The position numbers and the translations under genes were made by a program. Positions 30,370 through 41,366 of a stretch of DNA of 64,000 nt are shown here, one piece after another. Below the pieces are notes generated by a model. The model saw only the letters and a list, made by a program, of their open reading frames with translations, was not told the DNA's origin and searched no databases. Origin of the DNA: Dolomedes plantarius (taxonomy: Eukaryota > Arthropoda > Arachnida > Araneae > Dolomedidae); assembly GCA_907164885.2 (NCBI GenBank), contig OU015498.1, positions 93,074,233-93,138,232 of the forward strand, in the 5' to 3' direction. Each line of letters begins with the position of its first letter. Position 1 is the first letter of the stretch.

Positions 30370-33300
30370 CCATATATATTATGTGTATATGTATATATAA
30401 AATATTATGCGTGTAACAATTTCTTATTGTCATTTGTGCGTATATACCTTCTGAGTGTAATGAACTAAATGCTAATCGATATCGTTAAATGGAAAAAAAA
30501 ATCCAGATCATTATATGCAATTGCATGTAAAATTTTAGTAATTTTCGAAAAAAAAATTTATTGCATTAAAAAATTGTGTTCTTTTACGCTTAAAATGACA
30601 TTTAAATTATGTTTCTATCCTAATTAGAACAGGAGATATTATTATTATTATTATTATTATTATTACTCCAACATTCTAATAGTGGCCAATCTGTGTTTAA
30701 ACCTGTAAATGCGTTTTTCTGCGTGATGGTCTTTTTTCACCATTTCTCGTTTTTAAATTGTTATAAGTCAAGAACCGTTAAAGATAAATAGTTCAAACTT
30801 GAAACATGTCTTTTTCAATTATTTTACTTTAATTTTGATTCAGCAAATTTGAAAAAATATTTACTTTTAAAAATATGATTTTTTAAAAATAAGTTACATA
30901 ATTATTTTAACAAATTTTTACTCTAAATATTTTTAATTTTTTTAAAAATTAATATTTTTAAAAACACTGAATCAAAATTAAAACATATTTCTGTTTAATT
31001 AAATGAAAAAATTTGAAATTCGACAAATAATATTTCGAGTTATAACGATTTTAAATTACCCCTTTTTTAAAAATTTAAAAATTTTTAAAAAACTTTATGA
31101 GAAGTTTTGTGATGTGATTTTGTTTATAAATTATATGGTTAACCTTCATAAAAAAATTCAAAATTTTAACTCAATAAATAAAAAAAACATTTTAAATGTG
31201 TCCCGGACCACCTTAAAAATAATGCACAACAAAAGCAAAACAATACTCTAAAGGTAATCTACACAAAGGAGCCCATTCGGTAAATCCTGTGCCAAATTAT
31301 TGGTACATTTTTTCAACACTTTTGTAACATTACTTGCACGTTTACTCTTACATTTAGATTAAGTGACAGTCTCTAAAAAATGTTAATTCAACTATCTTTT
31401 CTTGATAATTGACTGCCAATGTTTTGCTATCTTGACTATAACTAAACCCAATTCGTTTTAGTTTGAAAAAGCATTTCCTTACCATCATTAAGATCTTTCT
31501 TCTCAGGTTTATCAGCAGTAGTGTCCTAAAATAGGAACAGTTACTTAATTTTTCTGCATATTTACCGTAAACACTAATTACTAATATCTAAAAATTAAAC
31601 AGTTATAGGTATTCATGGGTACTCAATATTTGGACCATGCTAAAAGTATTAATAAAAACACTATGACAGAAATTTCGAAAGTTTTTAAGGATGTCATTTT
31701 TAGCCAGAAAAAAATTCCCCAAACTTTCCTGTATTCTATTTTGTAGATAGTGCTATGAACATTATGTAAAAAATATCCACTTATACTTAAACAACCGTTG
31801 ATCAATATCCAAAGCTTACTATATAGTAATAGGTTTTCTAATATTAGATCGATTTTATGCGGGGTCGTTCTATCACGTAATGCTACATATGCTTTTTGAT
31901 ATTCGTTAAGGCTGCTATGTACCTAACCCCATTGGATGCGCTCACTTCAATGTTAACCTATGGAGAAAATTTGTCCACGGATTCCCGACTTGGATTCAAA
32001 GATTTCTTTTTAAGAATTGTACTCCGTCATAGAGAAAAAAATTTTACATTTGTGTACATTTTTCGTTTTTTTTTTTAAAAATGCAATTAATATTTTTAAA
32101 TTTAAATTATTCGGGGGAAAATATGGTATAGTGTGTTTTAAACGCTCATAAATTCCTTCGGTGGACGAAATTTATAAAATGAATCCTGTAGCGCTTTGCA
32201 GAAAAGTTCAGGCTATCTGACAATACCAATTTTATTTGATTATCAGCATTTATGTACCTGTAAATAGTTGACAAAATATATTTTAAATAAAAAATTTGGG
32301 GGCTGCGCTTAACCCCCTCCCCCTCCCATAGAGAGAAAGAGCAATTACAATCCCTCAAAATGTCAATCCTACGGGGGCTGGAATTTGCGAACTGTCAACT
32401 GGACTCCTCCCACCACAAGAATCTGCAAGAAGAGGAAAAGGTAAATACGATTTTTTCTTCTTCTTAGTACATAGCAGCTTTAAGAGCGCCGTGTTTCAAT
32501 ACAACCTACTTTTGATGAGGGTGTATCGTTTCCAATCGCAAATGATCGAGCAACAGATTTCTTCGATCCTTTCTTCTTTTTTGGTTTGTTCTTAGTTTTA
32601 CCCTTAGAAAGCAAAGAACCTGGAAAGAGAGATTAAGGAAATTTATGGAAAAATAAGAAAATTTATGGGAAAATATTTTAATAAATGAAAATTATAAATG
32701 TAATAATAAAATTTAAGGAAACTGATTTTACTCCGGAATTACTGCATTATACCAGAATATAGAAGGAATTTCAACATGCAAATAAAATTAGTTTGCCTTG
32801 CTTTCTGTTATGCATCTCTTATGTAACCAGTTGTTGGGGTTCTATTTTCACTCTCAGAATGGGATATTCACCATGGTATACGGCAAATACGTTGAATTTT
32901 ATCACATTCCCTCATCTAAATTACCCATTTTTAAAATGATAGGTTCTTTTTATCGCAGACTGGAATCTGTAGCCACCAATAAAAATTCCATTTTTGGAAT
33001 TTTCTACCTTCAGCGTACATATTGGCTGTATCATGTTGAATAACCCATAATGAAGATAAAGGTCCATGGTTGCCATGTTCGAGAATCCAACATTTGTAAC
33101 AGTGACCATTCTTACTGAGTCATCTTTATGCAGTTGGTTGCATAGAACACTAGTAGTTTACATATCTTTTTCTTGGCAGATCAAATTAATTTCAATATTT
33201 GCTGCCTCTATCAAGTATACCTTGGTCAATATGCATTGTTTACATAGTCGGTATAAAGCGTGGCTACTGAAAACACTAGTTGTTTTCTAATCCCTCCCTT

Positions 33301-36300
33301 AGTACATCAAGTTAACCCTAATTTTGCTTCATCCAATCAGTCAGTCGAATCCGGTTAATCGGACCGAATCCTAAAGAACCGAAACAAATTTTATTGCATA
33401 ATCCTAATAAGGCATGTTCGTGTAATCGGACTAGTCGGTTATTAGGACCAAAATGATCGCGTCCCGATGTGGTCCGAATAACCGGAATCGACTGTACATA
33501 GTTTACGCAGTTGGAGCTTTCACTTTAATATTTCCACTGTGTTAAAATTTTCGAAAATTTAGATACTGAAAATGGAGCAGCATAATTTTCTTTAGGCTTT
33601 CAACCCAATTTATTAAAAACAATTTCTAAAAATGCATTTACAAAATGTATGAGAAAACATACGAAAACTACACAAAAGTAAATTAAATTTAGCATCACTG
33701 TATATTGAAATAAATGTCCTTACATCAATGATTCGCAATATTTCTACTGATTTTAGCAATAAACATATTCAGCAATGTCTCAATTAAATTAACGGCGATA
33801 ACTCTCTGAGAGTATCCATATGTTTTTAGATTTATTAACTATTTGAATTCGGGGACGTACAATTTAAAATGGTCGAAGATGTCACCGAGAGAGAAAGTGA
33901 GCACTAAACATTGAGACTTACCTGAAAAGACCTTATTCTTCACCTCCTTTGCCTTTTCAAAATACTTCCTCTTTTCGGAATCATCTAGATCTGCCCACAT
34001 ATTTCCAAGTATTGTTGATACGTGATCTTTCTTGGATGCTGATTTAATGTTGCTTCTTTGCTCCTGTGCAAATATTAGAAATGGATTCCTCGTTCTTTTC
34101 TTTGCATCTTTGAAATCCAGAGTGATTTCGGTTCCAATCGTATTAGATTTCAAACGTGTTTTGTATTTCTGTAAGAAGGACGTAATGATTAACTCGAAAT
34201 TATTGTGAAAAATATTTTCTATTTGATCCCGATAGTGGAAGGCCGTCATTTACCTCACAAAACGTTAATTCTACACCAAATTTCTCGCTTTTACTACCGA
34301 TTAATCCGCTAATTACGTGCTTGTGACGCTTTTTTTAGCTATAGGTTCAGAAAGCAATCTTAGGAGCAACGAAAATCCAAAGTAACATTCCTCTAGGCTT
34401 TCTTTTTTTTTTAAACTTAAAGCTGACAACCAACTTATAATGAGGAGATATAGTGTTTTTATTCATGTATATCTTCAGAAATTTAAATCACAATAGTATA
34501 AACCTGAAAATGCCCTTGTTGTTGGGACTTTCAAATGAAGCATATAGGCGTATAACCCAACACAGACCCATCAGCTTCGACTCGTCGGCAAATCGAATCA
34601 ACGATTTTTCCAACTAGCCAACCAGCCAATCGAACCACGATTTAAAAAAGGTATAATTTAAAACGAATTTAAAAAATTTGTCCTTTTGGAAGTTTTTGTC
34701 AAATTCCACCATTTTTATGAAATTCCAGAACTTATCTAGAATTCCTCCAACAACCCCCCCCCCTCAGGTTATTGGAAGTTTTTGTCAAATTCCACCATTT
34801 TTATGAAATTCCAGAACTTATCCAGAATTCCTACAACACCCCCCCCCCTCAGATTACTGGAAGTTTTTGTCAAATTCCACAGTGTTTCTGAAATTTCAGA
34901 ACTTATCCAGAATTCCTACAACCCCCCCCTCAGGTTATTGGAAGTTTTTGTCAAATTCCACCATTTTTATGAAATTCCAGAACTTATCCAGAATTCCTAC
35001 AACAACCCGCCCTCAGGTTATTGGAAGTTTTTGTCAAATTCCACAGTGTTTCTGAAATTTCAGAACTTATCCAGAATTCCCACAAACCCCTCCCTCAGGT
35101 TATTTATTGGATGTTTTTGTCCAATTCCATCGTGTCTATGAAATTCCAGAACTTATCCAGAATTCCTACAACACCACCCCCCTCAGGTTATTGGAAGTTT
35201 TTGTCAAATTCCCCCATTTTTATGAAATTCCAGAACTTATCCAGAATTCCTACAACAACCCGCCTTCAGGTTATTGGAAGTTTTTGTCAAATCCCACCAT
35301 TTTTATGAAATTCCAGAACTTATCCAGAATTCCCACAAGCCCCCCCCCCTTAGGTTATTTATTGGAAGTTTTTGTCAAATTCCACCATTTTTATGAAATT
35401 CCAGAACTTATCCAGAATTCCCACAACCCCCCCCCCATCCTCAGGTTATTTATTGGAAGTTTTTGTCAAATTCCACCATTTTTATGAAATTCCAGAACTT
35501 ATACAAAATTCCTACAACCACCCCCAACCCTTCAGGCTAGGTTTCAAAACTTAGCACAAAATCAGGTTTGGACTTTTTACCTTAGTTTCAGGAGGACCCT
35601 CGGGAAGGACGGCGACATCAGCAGACTCATTTGCTTTCCTCTTGTTGCTATTTTTGCTGTTCTTTTGATCAGATTTGATCCCCTCAGTATCCGTCTTTGT
35701 TATTTCGTTTATCTCTTTCAATAAATCGTTATCCATCGGTTCCTCCGCTTTCATGGAGCTTAAAACTAAAGAGAGAAAATTCGTACCAGTCATATTTTCG
35801 GTGTACTTGTCAAATTATTATACTACGCGAATAATAATTTGTCAAATAATGAAAAAGCGTATACTATGCCACAATTTAATGATTCTCATTTTCTCCTTTA
35901 AAGTAACTGGCTAATTTGGAAACCACTGTACCATTATACCAGCGAATCATAGGGTGATCATTACAGAAAATCTACCATTATTCCGAAAAATAAATTTCCA
36001 ATAAATTTTTTTTATCTATTTGTTTTAATTTTTTTTATTTATTAACCCAGTTAGTAACCTAATTTTACTGAGTATTTTTTCCTTTTAAGAGGTATTATTT
36101 GCTTGGATCTGTCATTTTAGGATTGTTTTATATATAGTGATTTCCGCTTATAAGAATCACGTTTGTTATTACTGTTTATGATTCTTATAAGCGGTTGATT
36201 CTTATAGCCGAAATTTAGGTTTTTGGACAGGCACACACACACCTATATATTCATATATTAGTGAATTTACCATAAAATACTCTTTAATTTACTTTAATTA

Positions 36301-37676
36301 TCTTTTATTAAAATTATTTTTTATAATTTTAAAAATACAACTTAATTTTTAGACCTATTAAGTTGATACACATGATTATAGTAAGAGAAGAAAAAATCTA
36401 ATATTTGTTACAACATACCTGCTTAACAGTTTTAACATTTCAACTACAAGAAGGGAGCAAGAAAAAGTTTTCTATGGTAGTTTCACGTAATGAAGTTTTC
36501 AGGAGGCTGCTTATACCTCTTTCAATACTAATAGTCTCAGACGAAGATTCACCTTCTAGCTTACGTTTCACGGTTTGATAACGTGCTGAATCTACTAATG
36601 TCACGTTTGCCTAAGTGATAGTGGAAACTTCGCCGAAGATTTATGTGTTTCAGGGTCCAGGAAGCCACAACCAGGATGTGGGAGGTGGGAAAAAAAGAGT
36701 CCCTATTTTTGTTTGTCAGTGGAGAAAAGTGAAATCGAACCCGGACGGGTAAAGATGCTCCCGTGTCAAGCTAATAGGACAATGTTGTGCTAAAGCTTTT
36801 AAAGGGAAACTATTATTTTACGTCTAACAAAGAAAGGGATGAATTTTATTACTATATTCCATCCCATCTTATCAATCTTTCTTTTTTACAAAAAAAAAAA
36901 AAAACTTCGTGCCTTTTGAGGGTTTAAGTGGCTTTTTTGGAAAAATGAAAGGAAAGCGAAGAGTGTAAACTGATTCTTAAAACCGGTGGATTGATTCTTT
37001 AAAGCGAAAATTTTAACATGGAAATAATAAATTTGTTTTTGTTTTCGTGATATTGATTCTTATAAACGGTTGATTCTTATAACCACTGAACACTATAAGC
37101 GGTGGTTACTGTATATATACAGGGTGTCCATAATTAAAGTCCCACTTTCAAAAGGCTGCAAAAAAAGAGCGCCATCTATTGATACACTTGGGAACTTTTT
37201 TATTATGCCAAATAGTTTCCCCCTTCTTCCAGTATATTCAGTTCAAATTTGAAGTCATCCTGACCAGTGGTTCTTTTTTTGCAGCCTTTTGAATGTGGGA
37301 CTTTAATTATGGACACCCTGTATATATATAGCTTACAAATGTAAATATAGAATTTTAATAATTCTAGCGTCAAGCTAGTGATCTGAGCGTTGCGGGTTCG
37401 AGGCTCGTCGCTGACAAAATTCACCACCGTGCACTAATGGTGGCCGGGGAACGTAAATTAGGGCGTGGCTGCAATTCTTCCAAGTTCTCAAATTTACCTC
37501 TGGGGTGCTGGGTCAGGTGGTTCGGTCCGACACATGACTCGGTTCAAAATTCACGGACCTTCAAACAGGGCAGTGTGGACCCACCCCCTGTGCTGCACTC
37601 GGGGCAACACATGCGGCGAAGTGGTCTTCTGGCTTCCCCCCGGAGAAAAGCCTAGGCTCAGTTCTCCCAGCCATTA

Positions 37677-37728
<52 letters not shown>

Positions 37729-37855
37729 AAGAAAACACCGTTAGACAGACTTGGGTACTTCTTACATTGAAAATAATATTTTTTTTAAAGAGACATAAGC
37801 AAACAAGGTGATTTTTGAAAAAAAATTGACTTAGTCACTTCTTGTACCAAGCCAG

Positions 37856-37948
<93 letters not shown>

Positions 37949-39591
37949 GGGTGGCCATAATTAAACTGACAGTGCTCACAGTGTTCTGTAGCGCGATCTA
38001 TTTGCGAGAATGACGCCACATTTTGTAGGAAGATTAAACAAGACGGGGGACGAAGGATTCCGCGAAAAAATAAATTAGTTCCAAAAGTCACCGCTACGGG
38101 AATATTTGGCGCTGTGTAATAGAAAATAGAGTGTTAACAAATGCAAATCAATACGGAATTCGCTTATCATGGTCGGGGTACAGTAACTCCTGTACACGGC
38201 TGATCTTGTACGGATAGAAGTTGATAATCTTTCGTAAGATTTTCCATACCGTACTGTAAGGCATATTCATATTCCGAGCTAATCCACGAGCGTTAGAGGT
38301 GGCAGCAATATTGTCTGGTCCTCTGTCGACAATCGCCGTGGCAACTGCTTAGATTGTATCCTGTGGTACAGGTTTTCGTCCTCTGCCTGACTGAACCTTC
38401 AGAGAACCTGTTTTCTCAAACGTCGCAACCATTGCTTTTAGCCCATTAACTGACACAGGACCGTTACCTTTACGCATTTTTTTGTGCGTTCTAAAAGCAC
38501 GAAGAGCGGCTGATGCGTTGCACTAGTTGAGGTAAAAGAATTTGACCAGTAACGCATGCTCGACTAAAGAAGGAGACATTGCACGTAAACTTTCAATCCG
38601 ATTGATTCGAAACGTAACACATTGCCTTTTAAAACCCAAGCAGCTGGAACTGTGCCAATGGATGTAACGGGAAATTTGAATAAAGAACTTCTTCTGCTCA
38701 GCGTACGTGATATTGCAGATCACGAGACTTTATCGGTGTTTATGTAGATTTTACGCTTTTTTAAAAGTGTTGTCATATTGCACTTGAACTAAATAAGAAA
38801 ATGTGCATAATAAAAGGTAATTTTATTCCGTATTAATTTGCATTTGTTAACACTCTATTTTCTATTACACAACGCCAAATAATCCCCTAGCGGTGACTTT
38901 TGGAACTAATTTATTTTTTCGCGGAATCCTTCGTCCCCCGTCTTGTTAAATCTTCCTACAAAATGTGGCGTCATTCTCGCAAATAGATCGCGCTACAGAA
39001 CACTGTGAGCACTGTCAGTTTAATTATGGCCACCCGGTATATATATATATATATGGCAGGCAGCGTGTTTTGCTCCTGTGTAAATTCGATTTGTTGCAGT
39101 CATCGTTCTTTTAAAATAATTGGGCGAGTGGCGAGACCATTAAGGAAGTAATCCAATTGTGATAAATCCAGCTTTATTGAACTTCATAAGTTGACCACTC
39201 TCCAGGTTCATTACCGAGCTTCGCCATTTTATCAATTCCCAAGCCCGCCTGCCGCGAGCATCCGCTCTCAACGAGATTTTCCTCCAATCTGGCGCGAAAA
39301 ACCCAATTCCCTCCGAGCGCCTGCTGTACGCGCATGTGCAGACCTCAACCTTTTGGTCATCTGGACTTTAAATATTGCTGAACATGTAATTTTGATTTCG
39401 CACCCAACCTTTACATTTCTAAAAATAAATCTTCTAGCCTAGAATTATTCGCTTTGCGCTCAAGTCGCCTCTAAAAGATGATTTTCCCCACAGCAAAATA
39501 CGCGCGCTTTGTAAATGAAATATTAGATTATTATTATTTTACGACCCCTTTCCCCGTACTTCTCAACTATATTTTGACAGTTCAGTTATGT

Positions 39592-39648
<57 letters not shown>

Positions 39649-41313
39649 AAGGAAGAAGTCCCGACTTATTCACGTATCAACGCCCAGCAAAAACTAGTGG
39701 AGATACAGATATCGAAGTTTAGGAGTTTATTACTTTTGTGCTGAAGGCGTCATTTAAGGAGCGATTTTTCAAAATTCGCCCCTTAAGGGGGGGGGGGGGC
39801 AAAACGTGTTTTTTACGTATTCCTTCATATCTCAAAGAAGGAAACTGATATCCATAAGATTCTTGCTTTAAAATGTAAGGAACTTAATTATCTAAAATCG
39901 ATTTCAGGATTTTTCAAAATTCGTCCCCACGGGGTGGGGTGGGGTGGGGGCTAAAAGTGTTTTTCACATATACCATCATATCTGAAAGTAGGAAATGGAT
40001 ATCCATAAGATTCTTGCTTTAAAATAAAAGGAAGACGATTACCGAAAAATCAGTTTCAGGATTTTTCAAAATTCGCCCCCGAAGGGGGGGAGGGGGGACA
40101 AAACGTATTTTTTACATATTTCTTCATATCTCAAAGAAGGAAATTGATGTCCATAAGATTCTTACTTTCGAATGTAAGGAACACGAATACCTTAAATCCA
40201 ATTTCAGGATATTTTAAAATTTGGCCCCAGGGGGGGGGAGGGGGGGGCTTAACGGGTTTTTCACATATTCCTTCATATCTCAAAGAAGGAAACAGATATC
40301 CATAAAATTATTGCTTTAAAATGTAAGGAACACGAATACATTAAAACAAATTTCAGGATTTTTCAAAATTCGGCCCCATGGGGGGGGGAGGGGGCAAAAC
40401 GTATTTTTCCTATATTCCCTCATATCTCAAAGAAAGAAACAGATATCCATAAGATTCTTGCTTTAAAATGTAAGGAACATGAATACCTAAAAACTAGTTT
40501 AAGGATTTTTCAAAATTCGGCCCCCTTAGGGGGCGAGGGGGCAAAACGTGTTTTTCCCATATTCCCTCATATCTCAAAGAAAGAAACAGATATCCATAAG
40601 ATTCTTGTTTTAAAATGTAAGGAACATGAATACCTAAAAATCAATTCAGGATTTTTCAAAATTCGGCCCCCAAGAGGGTTAGGGGGCTAAACGTGTTTTT
40701 ACATATTCCGTCATATCTCAAAGAAGGAAACAGATATCCATAAGATTCTTGATTTAAAATGTAAGAAACACGATCAATGTCACGATTTTTCGACATTCGC
40801 TTTAGATTTTGTAAAAATTGCTAGAAACAATCCAATAATTTATATTTCCTATATATCACTATTTTGAACACCAAATTGGTAGTAGGGGAAAAGAGAGAGA
40901 TCAACCTTAATTAAATAAAGTGTGGAAAGGTGTGTGTGTGTGTGTGTGTGTGTGTGAATTGTATATATTTCGGTTGTTAGTACGTATACATCTAGAGCTC
41001 AGGTTAACTCCATTCATTTTTATTATCCTGGGCAACGCCAGGTAATTCTTTGTTTATGAAACCGGCGATTTTCACAAGGGTTTACGGGGAAGCCCTCAAA
41101 CTCCTCGAAGGGCCTGGATCCAGTGGGATATCAAAATTGAAAGAAACATGTTAATGCTGACATCAGCATGGGGGGGGGGGGGGGTATTATAATATGCTGA
41201 TGGGATGCTGACCAGTTGAGAGGGGTATCGATTGGCATAAAATACAAATATACATAACATACAAGTAAGCTTTATTAAGGGTACACCCGTGCAACGCCGG
41301 GTATATAAAGCTA

Positions 41314-41366
<53 letters not shown>

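Noticed and set aside
34684..35535. CRISPR-like regular array
   Set aside because: The units are contiguous with no unique spacers and the region is intronic in a eukaryote.
34782..35554. Repetitive plus-strand ORFs with FVKFHHFYEIPELIQNS motifs
   Set aside because: They are read-throughs of the intron 3 minisatellite; unit lengths are not multiples of three, so no frame is kept throughout.
35752..35760. Alternative exon 3 acceptor (TTTTAAG|CTCC)
   Set aside because: It gives the wrong phase with exon 2 and runs into a stop. The upstream CTCTCTTTAG has a better pyrimidine tract and the correct phase.
36735..36792. Functional tRNA gene
   Set aside because: Only a B-box-like half is present; no acceptor stem or A box could be paired.
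39191..39442. 83-codon plus-strand ORF as a gene
   Set aside because: It lies in a GC-richer LTR-like segment, lacks splice context and shows no domain.
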